64,000 nt of DNA from Oerskovia turbata (GCF_000718325.1 NZ_JOFV01000010.1:62001-126000); one strand, 5' to 3'. Shown: positions 1 through 8,855, counted from the first letter of the stretch. The notes: generated by a model from the sequence alone, not told the origin. A program made the numbers and translations.

Positions 1-647
1 TAGCGCACGATCCCCCCGTCGAGCTGGTAGACCTCCTCGAAGCCGCGCGCGAGCATGAGCGAGGACAGGACCTCGCAGCGCACGCCGCCCGTGCAGTAGG
101 TCACGACGGGGCGGCCCTTGAGATCGTCGTACGCGCCCGAGTCGAGCTCGGCCACGAAGTCGCGGGTCGTCTCGACCGCCGGCACGACGGCGCCGCGGAA
201 CCTGCCGATCGCGGCCTCGAACGCGTTGCGGCCGTCGAAGAACACGACGTCGTCCCCACGCTCGGCCACGAGCTCGTGCAGAGCCTCGGGGTCGAGTCGC
301 GCACCGCCGTCGACCACGCCGTCCTGGTCGACCGTGAGCTCGTCGACCGCGCCGAAGCTCACGAGCTCGGGGCGCACCTTGACCGACAGCCGCGGGAAGT
401 CACGGCCCGTGCCGTCCGACCACTTCACGTCGATGTCCGAGAACCCCGGGTACTGCTTGGTGGTCTTGACGTACTGCTTGAGGTTCTCGACCGTCCCGCC
501 CAGCGTCGCGTTGATGCCGTGCTCGGAGACGATGACGCGTCCCGTCAGTCCCCACCGCTCACCGAGGGAGCGTTGCCACAGCTGCACCGCGCGCGGGTCG
601 GCGAGCGGTGTGAAGGCGTAGAAGAGGACGATCTTGGGGACGGCCAT
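1..647 (-). CDS. trhO: tRNA uridine(34) hydroxylase TrhO (UPF0176/YceA family), C-terminus cut by window edge
   Basis: Reading from the ATG at 647, the protein begins [12 protein letters not shown] and stays open to base 1, giving about 215 residues; the stop lies outside the window. The family is a ferredoxin-like N-terminal domain followed by a rhodanese domain that makes 5-hydroxyuridine at position 34 of certain tRNAs. The rhodanese active-site loop CTGGVRCE is visible near residues 184-191 (bases about 75-98), with the paired cysteines of this family. There is no real Shine-Dalgarno sequence: a TAAAAT box ends six bases before the ATG, so the mRNA is probably leaderless. No upstream gene is cotranscribed in an obvious way. 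Confidence 0.9.
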   Translation of the reverse strand, partial: MAVPKIVLFYAFTPLADPRAVQLWQRSLGERWGLTGRVIVSEHGINATLGGTVENLKQYVKTTKQYPGFSDIDVKWSDGTGRDFPRLSVKVRPELVSFGAVDELTVDQDGVVDGGARLDPEALHELVAERGDDVVFFDGRNAFEAAIGRFRGAVVPAVETTRDFVAELDSGAYDDLKGRPVVTYCTGGVRCEVLSSLMLARGFEEVYQLDGGIVR

Positions 648-653
648 TGCTCC

Positions 654-659
654 ATTTTA
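654..659 (-). promoter_or_regulatory. -10 box of a leaderless promoter for trhO
   Basis: The minus strand reads TAAAAT followed by six bases and then the trhO ATG, so the transcript should start at or next to the start codon. No convincing -35 box is seen. Confidence 0.4.
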
Positions 660-740
660 GGAGCCCGACGGCGACACGCAGGTCGTGCTACCGGCCCGCC
701 GCCGTGCGTGTGGTCTTCCTCACCGCACACGCGCCGCGGG

Positions 741-766
741 CCGGCCGGTCAGGACGGTCCGGCCGG
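741..766 (-). terminator. possible weak terminator after the ABC-F gene
   Basis: Two copies of the palindromic octamer CCGGCCGG (741-748 and 759-766) can pair across a 10-base loop, 17 bases past the ABC-F stop codon. There is no T-run. This is a weak call. Confidence 0.3.
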
Positions 767-782
767 TCCGGCACCTGCCGGG

Positions 783-2519
783 TCAGCGCTGGCGCTTGAC
801 CCGCTCGACGTCCCAGACCGGCTCGGGGGTCTCGACGACCCGGCCGTCCGACCCGAACACCACGAACCGGTCGAAGCCGCGCGCGAACCACCGGTCGTGC
901 GTGACGGCCAGGACCGTGCCCTCGAACGCCGCGAGGCCCGACTCGAGCGCCTCGGCCGAGTGCAGGTCGAGGTTGTCCGTGGGCTCGTCGAGCAGCAGGA
1001 GCGTCGCTCCCCCCAGCTCGAGCAGCAGGATCTGGAAGCGTGCCTGCTGCCCGCCGGACAGCGTCTCGAAGCGCTGCTCGGCCTGACCGACGAGCTCGTA
1101 GCGGTCGAGCGCCTTGCTCGCGGGCTCCCGGCCCATGCCCGAGCGCGCGCCGTCCCCGCGGTGCAGGATCTCGAGCAGCGTCCGGCCCTCGAACTCGGGG
1201 TGCGCGTGGTTCTGCGCGAACCACCCCGGGCGCACGCGCGAGCCGAGCGCGGCCCGGCCCGTGTGCGCCACGGGTGGGACGACGGCTGCGTCGCCCGGAG
1301 CACCCGGTGCACCCCCGGCGTACTCGGCATCCGTAGTGCTCTCGTGGACCGGCCGGTGCTCGACGTCCGGGTCCGACCCGCCGCGCGCCAGGAGCCGCAT
1401 GAAGTGCGACTTGCCCGAGCCGTTGGACCCCAGGATCGCGACGCGCTCGCCGAAGAAGACCTCGAGGTCGAACGGCGCCATGAGCCCGGTCAGCTCGAGC
1501 TGCTCGCACGTCACGGCCCGCTTGGCCGTGCGCCCACCCGTGAGGCGGACCTTGACGTTCTGCTCGTGCGCCAGGACCTGGGGCGGCCCGGCCTCCTCGA
1601 ACTTGCGCAGGCGGGTCTGGGCGGCCTGGTAGCGGCTCGCGAGCCCGTCGTTGAAGGCCGCCTTGTTCTTGAGGGTGTTGACGAGGTCCTTGAGCTTGGC
1701 GTGCTCCTCCTCCCAACGACGCAGGAGCTCCTCGAGCCTGCTGCGTCGGTCGGCCCGAGCCTCGGCGTAGGTGCCGAAGCCGCCACCGTGCACCCAGATC
1801 GTCCCGCCCGCGGCCGTGGGCTCGACGGTCGCGACCTGGGTCGCGGTCCGCGCCAGGAGCTCGCGGTCGTGGCTGATGAACAGCACCGTCTTGGGCGAGG
1901 CCGCGAGCTTCTCCTCGAGCCAGCGCTTGGTCGGCACGTCGAGGTAGTTGTCGGGCTCGTCGAGGAGCAGCACCTCCTCCGGCCCCCGGAACAGGGCCGT
2001 GAGGACGAGGCGTTTCTGCTCGCCGCCCGACAGCGTGCGGACCTCGCGGAACTGCGCCTGCTCGAACGGGATCGACAGGACCTCGTCGGTGACCTTGTCC
2101 CACTCGGCCTCGGCCTCGTAGCCCCGAGCGTCGGCCCAGTCGGCGAGCGCCTGGGCGTAGCGCATCTGGGACGGGGTGTCGTCGACCGTCATGATGTCGA
2201 GCTCGGCCGCGGCGAGCTCTCGCGCGGCGTCGCGGATCGAGGGCTGCGCAAGGTCGACGAGCAGGTCGCGGACCGTGCGCTCGTCGTCGATCCGGCCGAC
2301 GAACTGGCGCATCACTCCGAGCCCGCCGCTGCGCCCCACGGTGCCGCCGTGCGCGGACAGGTCGCCCGCGACGATGCGCAGGAGCGTCGTCTTGCCGGCG
2401 CCGTTGGGTCCGACGAGCGCGACCTTGGCCCCGTCCGCGACGCGCAGGGTCGCCCCGGCGAGGAGAGGACGCCCGTCGGGCAGGAAGTAGCTGATGTCGC
2501 TGATGTCGATGTGACCCAC
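783..2519 (-). CDS. ABC-F family ATP-binding protein (translation factor/ribosome-associated type)
   Basis: 578 residues with two ABC cassettes on one chain and no membrane segment, the ABC-F layout; these proteins act on the ribosome rather than in transport. Cassette 1 has Walker A GPNGAGKTT, signature LSGGEQKR and Walker B LLLDEPDNYLD. Cassette 2 has GSNGSGKSH, LSGGQQAR and LLLDEPTDNLD. A charged interdomain linker (about residues 245-300) separates them. An unusual Gly/Pro/Ala-rich insert of about 40 residues follows the second Walker A. The GTG at 2519 is chosen because GGGAGGATGAGCCC precedes it; the open frame continues 20 codons further without a ribosome site. The substrate state or antibiotic protection role cannot be read from sequence. 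Confidence 0.88.
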   Translation of the reverse strand: MGHIDISDISYFLPDGRPLLAGATLRVADGAKVALVGPNGAGKTTLLRIVAGDLSAHGGTVGRSGGLGVMRQFVGRIDDERTVRDLLVDLAQPSIRDAARELAAAELDIMTVDDTPSQMRYAQALADWADARGYEAEAEWDKVTDEVLSIPFEQAQFREVRTLSGGEQKRLVLTALFRGPEEVLLLDEPDNYLDVPTKRWLEEKLAASPKTVLFISHDRELLARTATQVATVEPTAAGGTIWVHGGGFGTYAEARADRRSRLEELLRRWEEEHAKLKDLVNTLKNKAAFNDGLASRYQAAQTRLRKFEEAGPPQVLAHEQNVKVRLTGGRTAKRAVTCEQLELTGLMAPFDLEVFFGERVAILGSNGSGKSHFMRLLARGGSDPDVEHRPVHESTTDAEYAGGAPGAPGDAAVVPPVAHTGRAALGSRVRPGWFAQNHAHPEFEGRTLLEILHRGDGARSGMGREPASKALDRYELVGQAEQRFETLSGGQQARFQILLLELGGATLLLLDEPTDNLDLHSAEALESGLAAFEGTVLAVTHDRWFARGFDRFVVFGSDGRVVETPEPVWDVERVKRQR

Positions 2520-2562
2520 GGGCTCATCCTCCCTGCCCGAAGCCCCGGTTGACGACTCCTTT

Positions 2563-2621
2563 CGCCGGCGGTGACGCACCTACCCGCCGACGGTGACGCC
2601 CCCGCCCTCCCAGGGTGACCG
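2563..2621. repeat. 22-bp periodic GGTGAC repeat upstream of the ABC-F gene
   Basis: GGTGAC occurs at 2570, 2592 and 2614, exactly 22 bp apart. The first two sit in nearly identical 15-mers (CGCCGGCGGTGACGC at 2563 and CGCCGACGGTGACGC at 2585). The third copy is degenerate. The same hexamer in inverse orientation recurs with the same period at 55652-55730. Confidence 0.6.
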
Positions 2622-2733
2622 CCTGCCGAGCGCACCATCGCACCCGGGCGCGCTCCGCCGTCGGGCAGCACGCCACCCCGTCCGGTGCCGCACGCGGGCT
2701 GCGAGAACGCCCCGCCGGTGACAGTGTGGAGGG

Positions 2734-3132
2734 ATGAGCGACGACACCCCTGCCACCCGGACCGACCCCGCCCTCGGCACCGAGGGCGACTCCGACCAGC
2801 TCCAGCGCGACGACACCCTGGTCGACCGCGGCGTCGACGACGTGCTCGACGAAGGGTACGCGCCGCCCGAGCGTGCCCCCCTGACCTACGCGCACCCCGA
2901 ACGGCTCGACGAGGACGGCGAGTCGCTCGACCAGCGGCTCGCCGACGAGGAGCCCGAGGACTGGGACACCGACCCCCTCGACCGGCCCGACACCACGCGC
3001 TCGGGCCGCCTCGTGGCGGACCCCGACGCGCTCGACGGCCGCGCCAACGACACGTACGCCGACGACGCCGGGATCGACGGCGCTGCGGCGAGCGCCGAGG
3101 AAGCCGCGGTCCACATCGTCGAGGAGCCGTAG
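2734..3132 (+). CDS. DUF5709-like acidic protein of unknown function
   Basis: 132 residues, strongly acidic, no signal peptide and no membrane segment. The core DDTLVDRGVDDVLDEGYAPPER followed by a Leu-rich acidic tail resembles the actinobacterial DUF5709 domain, for which no function is known to me. It is the only plus-strand gene between two minus-strand genes and its stop is three bases from the converging truA stop. GGAGGG abuts the ATG directly, which is unusually close for a ribosome site. Function is not inferred. Confidence 0.75.
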   Translation: MSDDTPATRTDPALGTEGDSDQLQRDDTLVDRGVDDVLDEGYAPPERAPLTYAHPERLDEDGESLDQRLADEEPEDWDTDPLDRPDTTRSGRLVADPDALDGRANDTYADDAGIDGAAASAEEAAVHIVEEP

Positions 3133-3135
3133 GCG

Positions 3136-4044
3136 CTACGACCGGCGGGCCTCCGGCGCCCCCTCGGTCGCGGCGTCCCAGACGTCCTCGTCCATGCGGA
3201 CCGCGCGGACGCGCTCGGCCCTGGCCGCGAGCTCGCCGTCAGGCGGGTACGTCACCGCCTCGAGGACCAGGCCGTGCGGCGGCACGACGCCGGCCCCCGC
3301 GTCCCGACGCCTCGCCGCGAGGACCTGGGCCGGCCAGGACACGGGACGGCGCCCCTCCCCCACGGCGACCGACGCACCGACCAGCGCGCGGACCATGTTG
3401 TGGCAGAACGCGTCCGCGCGGACATGAGCGACGACGAGCCCCGCGTCGGGCCCGTCGGTCGCCCGCTCCCACGACAGGTGCTGGAGCTCGCGGATCGTGG
3501 TCGCCCCCGGCCGCGGCTTGCAGAAGGCCGCGAAGTCCCGGACCCCGAGCAGCGGCTGGAGCGCGTCGTGCATGGCGTCGGCGTCGAGCGTCTTACGGTT
3601 CCACAGGACCCACTCGCGGCGCAGGGGGTCGCGCAGGGCGGGGTCGTCGACGATGCGGAACGTGTAGCTGCGGTACAGCGCCGAGAAGCGCGCGTCGAAA
3701 CCCTCCGGTGCGGGCGTCGCACGGTGCACCACGACGTCCCCCGGCAGGACTCCCCCCAGGCGCGCGACGAGCGCGTCACCCGGTGTGCGGTCCGAGCGGC
3801 CCGGCATCGCGTCCCACGCGGCCCGCGGCAGGTCGACGTGCGCCACCTGGCCCCGCGCATGGACTCCCGCGTCGGTGCGGCCCGCGACCGTCAGGCGCGG
3901 CGGCTCGCCCCGCAGGATCTGTCCCAGCCCGTCCTCGAGGGCGCCCTCGACCGTGCGCAGGCCAGGCTGGCGGGCCCACCCCGCGAAGGCCGTGCCCTGG
4001 TAGGCGAGGTCCAGGCGGACACGGACCGGCTGCTCGTTCGTCAC
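3136..4044 (-). CDS. truA: tRNA pseudouridine(38-40) synthase TruA
   Basis: About 302 residues, somewhat longer than the 245-270 of many TruA. It isomerises uridines 38-40 of the anticodon arm. The catalytic aspartate lies in GRTDAGVHARGQVAH near residue 60, and the usual RFSALYRSY and FCHNMVRALVG blocks are present. GTG at 4050 and GTG at 4044 are both in frame. I favour 4044 because a TAGCGT box ends eight bases before it. Proteins with this sequence are usually encoded at the end of the rplQ cluster in actinobacteria; here it lies about 1.8 kb further on. Divergent from the kinase gene at 4079. Confidence 0.93.
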   Translation of the reverse strand: MTNEQPVRVRLDLAYQGTAFAGWARQPGLRTVEGALEDGLGQILRGEPPRLTVAGRTDAGVHARGQVAHVDLPRAAWDAMPGRSDRTPGDALVARLGGVLPGDVVVHRATPAPEGFDARFSALYRSYTFRIVDDPALRDPLRREWVLWNRKTLDADAMHDALQPLLGVRDFAAFCKPRPGATTIRELQHLSWERATDGPDAGLVVAHVRADAFCHNMVRALVGASVAVGEGRRPVSWPAQVLAARRRDAGAGVVPPHGLVLEAVTYPPDGELAARAERVRAVRMDEDVWDAATEGAPEARRS

Positions 4045-4052
4045 GTGCACCT

Positions 4053-4072
4053 ACGCTAGCGCCCGATACTGT
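4053..4072. promoter_or_regulatory. divergent, leaderless-type promoter pair for truA and the kinase gene
   Basis: On the minus strand TAGCGT (4053-4058) lies eight bases before the truA GTG at 4044. On the plus strand TACTGT (4067-4072) lies six bases before the ATG at 4079. The two -10 boxes are only eight bases apart, so RNA polymerase could hardly occupy both at once. No good -35 boxes are visible. Confidence 0.4.
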
Positions 4073-4078
4073 GCTGAC

Positions 4079-4864
4079 ATGCCCGAACGCCCCTCCGGCC
4101 CCGACTCCCCCGACGTGCGCACCCTCGCCGTGGACTGCGGCGGCGGCGGGATCAAGGCCAACGTGCTCGACGCCGCCGGGACCGCGCACGCCGCCGCGGT
4201 CCGGGTCCCGACGCCCTACCCCCTGCCGCCGTCGCTCCTGGTCGACGTCATCGCGCAGATCGCCGACCGCCTGCCCCCGGCGGTCCGGGTCACCGTCGGC
4301 ATGCCGGGCATGATCCGCCACGGCGTCGTCGTGCACACCCCGCACTACATCACGCGCTCGGGCCCGCGCAGCAGGGTCGACCCGGCCCTGGCCGAGCAGT
4401 GGGCCAGCTTCGACGTCCAGGCGGCGGTGAGCGAACGCCTCGGGATGCCCGCGCTGGTCCTCAACGACGCGGAGGTGCACGGTGCCGGCGTCGTCGCGGC
4501 GTCGGGGCTCGAGCTCGTGCTCACGCTCGGGACCGGGCTCGGGTCGGCACTGTTCCACGGCGGACGCCTCGCCCCGCACCTCGAGTGGTCGCACGCACCC
4601 GTCCGGCGCGGCACGACGTACGACGAGTACATCGGCGAGGTCGAGCGGCGGCGGCTCGGGAACGGCCTGTGGTCACGGCGCGTCGTCGCGCTCGTCGAGG
4701 GTCTGCGCCCCGTGTTCTGGTGGGACCGGCTCTACCTGGGCGGCGGCAACTCGCGCCAGATCACGCCGACCGCGCTCGAACGACTGGGCGACGACGTCGT
4801 GGTCGTCCCCAACTCGGCGGCGCTCGTGGGCGGGGCCAGGGCGTGGGACCTGACGCTCGTCTGA
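4079..4864 (+). CDS. ROK-family kinase, polyphosphate-glucokinase-like
   Basis: 261 residues, the size of actinobacterial polyphosphate/ATP glucokinases (PPGK), which phosphorylate glucose. The first phosphate loop is degenerate (DCGGGGIKANV instead of D-I-G-G-T/S-G-I-K). The second phosphate loop LTLGTGLGSALF, the sugar-site LNDAEVHG and the LYLGGGNSRQI adenosine region are present. The ROK zinc-binding cysteine cluster is missing, as in PPGK. No Shine-Dalgarno; the start fits a leaderless transcript. Substrate is uncertain: glucose with polyphosphate is the family expectation, but the altered first loop means another sugar or a non-catalytic role cannot be excluded. Confidence 0.75.
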   Translation: MPERPSGPDSPDVRTLAVDCGGGGIKANVLDAAGTAHAAAVRVPTPYPLPPSLLVDVIAQIADRLPPAVRVTVGMPGMIRHGVVVHTPHYITRSGPRSRVDPALAEQWASFDVQAAVSERLGMPALVLNDAEVHGAGVVAASGLELVLTLGTGLGSALFHGGRLAPHLEWSHAPVRRGTTYDEYIGEVERRRLGNGLWSRRVVALVEGLRPVFWWDRLYLGGGNSRQITPTALERLGDDVVVVPNSAALVGGARAWDLTLV

Positions 4865-4865
4865 G

Positions 4866-5588
4866 CTAGGACCGGTCGAGCTCGTGGTGGGCCGCGAGGA
4901 CGGCCCGGGTGAACGCCACCGGCCGGTCGAGGCTCACGAGGTGCTTGGCCCCCGGGATGACGACGAGCTCGGCCCGCGCGCCCCCCGAGCGCGCGGCCGC
5001 GAGGTACGCGCGTTCCCCGAACCGGAAGTGGTCCCACCGTCCGTTGACGAACCACACGGGAGAATCGGTCGCGGCCAGCGCGGACAGGGGCTGCGTGCGT
5101 CCGACCTCGTCGAGGATCGCCGTCATGGTCGTCAGCGCGAAGCCGCCCGCACCGATGTCCTCGATCCCCGCCGCGGGCAGGGTCCTGCGCACGAGCGCCT
5201 GGTTGAGCGCCGCGCCGTTGTCAGGCAGCCTCTCGATACCGTCCGCCGCGACGCGCCAGGCGAGACGCAACCGGGAGGCAGGCACGGTGCAGCAGCTCGC
5301 CGCCACGAGCCCCGCGACCTGCTCGGGAAAGCGAGCGCGGTGCTCGATCCCCACGTACCCGCCGAGCGAGAGCCCGACGACGAGCGCCCGGCCCCCGAGG
5401 TCGTCCACGGCCCCGGCGACGGTCACCACGGCACCGTCGAGCGTGAACGCCTCGCCCGTCCTCTCGCCGTGCCCCGGCAGGTCCACCGCCTCCGCCACGA
5501 TGCCCGCACGGTCCAACGCCTCGAGCTGCGCCCGCCACATCGTGCGGGACGTGCGCGAACCGTGGACGAACAGCACCGGCAGACCCAT
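4866..5588 (-). CDS. alpha/beta-fold hydrolase
   Basis: 240 residues from the ATG at 5588. The oxyanion loop HGSRTSRTMW is at the N-terminus, the nucleophile elbow is GLSLGGYVG (serine near residue 88), and the catalytic histidine is in GAKHLVSLDRP close to the C-terminus. These are the marks of the esterase/lactonase/haloperoxidase-like group, but the substrate cannot be told. The stop is one base from the converging kinase stop. The frame is open 77 codons further upstream, but TAGATT ends seven bases before this ATG and no ribosome site supports a longer protein. Confidence 0.82.
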   Translation of the reverse strand: MGLPVLFVHGSRTSRTMWRAQLEALDRAGIVAEAVDLPGHGERTGEAFTLDGAVVTVAGAVDDLGGRALVVGLSLGGYVGIEHRARFPEQVAGLVAASCCTVPASRLRLAWRVAADGIERLPDNGAALNQALVRRTLPAAGIEDIGAGGFALTTMTAILDEVGRTQPLSALAATDSPVWFVNGRWDHFRFGERAYLAAARSGGARAELVVIPGAKHLVSLDRPVAFTRAVLAAHHELDRS

Positions 5589-5595
5589 ACGGACC

Positions 5596-5601
5596 AATCT
5601 A
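5596..5601 (-). promoter_or_regulatory. -10 box of a leaderless promoter for the alpha/beta hydrolase
   Basis: TAGATT on the minus strand, seven bases before the ATG at 5588. Confidence 0.35.
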
Positions 5602-5806
5602 GGGGCTACCCCGGCCCCGGGCGCCCCGCACACGAAGGTGGGCGCCGCCGTCGGGCATCCGGGTCGGTCGCCGTCGCCTGCTTCCCGCGGTGCGCGGCGG
5701 GCGGCCGGCGGCCTGCCGCAGGTGGCAGGTGGCAGGTGGCCCCAGCGGGCGGTCCGAGCGGACGACCTCAGCCGACGGACCGAGCGGCGGTCCTCGGGGT
5801 ACGACG

Positions 5807-5838
5807 AAGGGCCCGGCACCAGATGGTGCCGGGCCCTT
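5807..5838 (-). terminator. terminator of the alpha operon (after rplQ)
   Basis: A perfect 14-bp stem with a four-base loop (AAGGGCCCGGCACC / GGTGCCGGGCCCTT), 35 bases past the rplQ stop. Confidence 0.85.
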
Positions 5839-5872
5839 CAGGAGGAACCTGTCCGGCAGAGCCGGGGTGGGA

Positions 5873-6415
5873 TCACTTCTCCTTCGAGTCCTTGGCGTCC
5901 TCGACGGGGGCGTCCTCCACGACGGGAGCGTCCTCGACGACGGGCGCGTCCTCGATCGGGGCGTCCTCGACGGGAGCCTCGACCTTGGCGGCCTTGGGCT
6001 TGCTGGCCTTCTTCGCAGCCTTCTCGGCCTCGCGGACGACGGCCTGCTTGGGGCTGACGGGCTCGGTCACGAGCTCGATGACGGCCATGGGGGCGTTGTC
6101 GCCCTTGCGGTTGCCGACCTTCGTGATGCGCGTGTAGCCACCGTTGCGCTCCGCCATCTGCGGGGCGATCTCGGTGAACAGCGTGTGCACGACGGACTTG
6201 TCGCGGACGACGGTCATGACGCGACGACGAGCCGCCAGGTCACCGCGCTTCGCGAACGTGATGAGGCGCTCGGCCACCGGACGCAGGCGCTTGGCCTTGG
6301 TCTCGGTCGTCGTGATGCGGCCGTGCTCGAAGAGCTGCGTGGACAGGTTCGCGAGGATGAGACGCTCGTGAGCCGGGCCACCGCCGAGCCGCGGACCCTT
6401 GCTGGGGGTAGGCAT
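5873..6415 (-). CDS. rplQ: 50S ribosomal protein L17
   Basis: 180 residues. The conserved L17 body ([18 protein letters not shown] through about residue 118) sits near the peptide exit tunnel of the 50S subunit. It carries a long acidic/Lys-Ala tail with repeated VEDAP units, typical of actinobacterial L17 but of unknown role. AAGGAG precedes the ATG. It is the last gene of the alpha operon, 56 bases after rpoA, and is followed by a strong terminator. Confidence 0.97.
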   Translation of the reverse strand: MPTPSKGPRLGGGPAHERLILANLSTQLFEHGRITTTETKAKRLRPVAERLITFAKRGDLAARRRVMTVVRDKSVVHTLFTEIAPQMAERNGGYTRITKVGNRKGDNAPMAVIELVTEPVSPKQAVVREAEKAAKKASKPKAAKVEAPVEDAPIEDAPVVEDAPVVEDAPVEDAKDSKEK

Positions 6416-6471
6416 TGATCTTGCTCCTTAGAAGTGGATCGTGCGTGCGGCCGAGCCGCGAGCACGGAAGG

Positions 6472-7491
6472 TCAGAACTGCTGCTGCCCGTCGGAGAACG
6501 TCGCCTCGTCCTCGTCGGCCTCGTAGTAGTCCGCCGTGGAGGGGTCGAAGTCCAGCGGCGAGTCCTTGAGGTTCAGGCCGAGCTCAGCGAGCTTCTCCTT
6601 GACCTCGTTGATGGACTTCGCGCCGAAGTTCCGGATGTCCAGCAGGTCTGCCTCGCTGCGAGCGACGAGCTCGCCGACCTGGTGGATGCCCTCGCGCTTG
6701 AGGCAGTTGTACGAACGGATCGTGAGGTTGAGCTCCTCGATCGGGAGCGCGAGGTCCGCAGCGAGCGCGGCGTCCGTCGGGGACGGGCCGATCTCGATGC
6801 CCTCGGCCTCGACGTTGAGCTCACGGGCAAGGCCGAAGAGCTCGACGAGCGTCTTGCCGGCCGAGGCCAGCGCGTCGCGCGGGGAGATCGCCTGCTTCGT
6901 CTCGACGTCGACGATCAGCTTGTCGAAGTCGGTGCGCTGCTCGACACGGGTCGCCTCGACCTTGTACGTGACCTTGAGGACCGGCGAGTAGATCGAGTCG
7001 ACGGGAACACGGCCGATCTCGGCGTCGAAGGACTTGTTCTGGTTCGCGGAGACGTAGCCACGTCCACGCTCGACCGTCAGCTCGATCTCGAGCTTGCCCT
7101 TGTCGTTGAGGGTGGCGATGTGCAGGTCCGGGTTGTGGACCTCCACACCCGCCGGCGGCACGATGTCCGCGGCGGTGACCGCGCCAGCACCCTGCTTGCG
7201 CAGGTACATCACGACCGGCTCGTCGTTCTCCGAGGAGACGACGAGGTTCTTGATGTTGAGGATGATCTCGGTGACGTCTTCCTTGACACCGGCAACGGTG
7301 GTGAACTCGTGGAGGACACCGTCGATGCGGATCGAGGTCACTGCAGCGCCCGGGATGGACGAGAGCAGCGTGCGACGAAGCGAGTTGCCGAGGGTGTAGC
7401 CGAAGCCAGGCTCGAGCGGCTCGATGGAGAAGCGCGAACGGTTCTCCGAGATGACCTCTTCGGTCAGGGTGGGGCGCTGTGCGATCAGCAC
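6472..7491 (-). CDS. rpoA: DNA-directed RNA polymerase subunit alpha
   Basis: 339 residues starting with GTG at 7491 after an AAAGGAA ribosome site. The N-terminal assembly domain shows [21 protein letters not shown] short linker leads to the C-terminal domain (about residues 250-310, with [15 protein letters not shown]), which contacts UP elements and activators. An acidic tail closes the protein. It lies between rpsK and rplQ, the standard alpha-operon position, with 154 bases to rpsK. Confidence 0.98.
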   Translation of the reverse strand: MLIAQRPTLTEEVISENRSRFSIEPLEPGFGYTLGNSLRRTLLSSIPGAAVTSIRIDGVLHEFTTVAGVKEDVTEIILNIKNLVVSSENDEPVVMYLRKQGAGAVTAADIVPPAGVEVHNPDLHIATLNDKGKLEIELTVERGRGYVSANQNKSFDAEIGRVPVDSIYSPVLKVTYKVEATRVEQRTDFDKLIVDVETKQAISPRDALASAGKTLVELFGLARELNVEAEGIEIGPSPTDAALAADLALPIEELNLTIRSYNCLKREGIHQVGELVARSEADLLDIRNFGAKSINEVKEKLAELGLNLKDSPLDFDPSTADYYEADEDEATFSDGQQQF

Positions 7492-7645
7492 TGGTGTGTT
7501 CCTTTCGGTGTGCGTCCGCTATATGACGCATCACGGGCAACGCGTGCTCCTGGACGGGACTCTGTCCACCCGTCCAGGGTGCTGCGCCCGTCGTCGCGCA
7601 GGCCGGCGGGGCCGGGACCAGCGCGACGACGAGCGAAGCAGAGGA

Positions 7646-8050
7646 TCAGACGCGGCGACGCTTCGGGGGGCGGCAGCCGTTGTGAGCCTGGGGCGTCACG
7701 TCCTGGATGGAGCCGACCTCGAGGCCCGTCGCGGTGAGCGAACGGATCGCGGTCTCACGGCCGGAGCCGGGGCCCTTGACGAAGACGTCGACCTTCTTGA
7801 CGCCGTGCTCCTGGGCGCGGCGGGCCGCGGACTCAGCAGCGAGCTGCGCGGCGAACGGCGTCGACTTGCGCGAGCCCTTGAAGCCGACGTGCCCGGCCGA
7901 GGCCCAGGCGATGACGGCACCGGTCGGGTCGGTGATCGACACGATCGTGTTGTTGAACGTGCTCTTGATGTGCGCCTGGCCGTGGGGGACGTTCTTCTTG
8001 TCCTTGCGGCGCGGCTTGCGGGCCGCGGTGGCGCGAGTCTTGGGAGGCAT
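7646..8050 (-). CDS. rpsK: 30S ribosomal protein S11
   Basis: 134 residues. The S11 core has [15 protein letters not shown] and the C-terminal [15 protein letters not shown] signature. S11 forms the platform of the 30S subunit near the 3' end of 16S rRNA. It follows rpsM by 103 bases and precedes rpoA. Confidence 0.98.
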   Translation of the reverse strand: MPPKTRATAARKPRRKDKKNVPHGQAHIKSTFNNTIVSITDPTGAVIAWASAGHVGFKGSRKSTPFAAQLAAESAARRAQEHGVKKVDVFVKGPGSGRETAIRSLTATGLEVGSIQDVTPQAHNGCRPPKRRRV

Positions 8051-8153
8051 TTCTGGATCTTCTCCTGGTCTGAGGTGTTCGGACCGGGTCGGCGTGCGCC
8101 GCGCGGGTGAGCTCGAGGCTCAGGCGTGCTGCACGCGTTCCACGGACTACTGC

Positions 8154-8528
8154 TTAGCGGGCCTTCTTCTTGCCGGCCACGGTGCGCTTGGGTCCCTTGC
8201 GGGTACGCGCGTTGGTCTTGGTGCGCTGCCCGCGGACGGGCAGGCCGCGGCGGTGACGCAGGCCCTCGTAGCAGCCGATCTCGACCTTGCGGCGAATGTC
8301 AGCAGCCACCTCACGGCGGAGGTCACCCTCGAGCTTGTAGTTGCCCTCGAGGTAGTCACGCAGCGCGACGAGCTCGGTGTCACCGAGGTCCTTCACGCGA
8401 ACGTCCGGGGAGATCCCGGTGGCGGCCAGCGTCTGCTGGGCGCGGGTACGGCCGACGCCGTAGATGTAGGTGAGCGCGATCTCGAGCCGCTTCTCGCGGG
8501 GGAGGTCGACGCCGACAAGACGTGCCAT
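8154..8528 (-). CDS. rpsM: 30S ribosomal protein S13
   Basis: 124 residues from the ATG at 8528 ([14 protein letters not shown]). The central GVGRTRAQ and the C-terminal [19 protein letters not shown] are diagnostic. S13 contacts the P-site tRNA and L5 at the subunit bridge. The frame is open upstream, but that part is untranslated leader; a GC hairpin with CCCCGGC/GCCGGGG arms (8594-8613) lies in the 213-base gap to rpmJ. Confidence 0.97.
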   Translation of the reverse strand: MARLVGVDLPREKRLEIALTYIYGVGRTRAQQTLAATGISPDVRVKDLGDTELVALRDYLEGNYKLEGDLRREVAADIRRKVEIGCYEGLRHRRGLPVRGQRTKTNARTRKGPKRTVAGKKKAR

Positions 8529-8741
8529 GTGCCTTCCGGCTCCTGTTACTTCGTTCGGAGGTCTACCGCACCATCTTCCCGCGGAGCTGCGGGCCCCGGC
8601 CTCCGAGCCGGGGGTTCCCCTCAGCGGGCCTGTGCGGCCCGACCGTGAGGTTCGTGGTGGTGCGCTGGTTGGCACCCGAGGGTGCCGGCGATCGGTCCGC
8701 TCTCGCGGACCTGCATCACCGTGCGCCGGAGCGCCGGGGAC

Positions 8742-8855
8742 TCAGCCCTGGCGCTGCTTGTGGCGCAGGTTCTCGCAGATCACCATGACGCGACCGTGCC
8801 GGCGGATCACCTTGCACTTGTCGCAGATCTTCTTGACGCTGGGCTTGACCTTCAT
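8742..8855 (-). CDS. rpmJ: 50S ribosomal protein L36
   Basis: 37 residues ([20 protein letters not shown]...), with the C-x2-C...C...H zinc-ribbon pattern of the zinc-binding form of L36. It follows infA by 85 bases. It is shorter than most gene-calling cut-offs, but the sequence is unmistakable. Confidence 0.97.
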   Translation of the reverse strand: MKVKPSVKKICDKCKVIRRHGRVMVICENLRHKQRQG

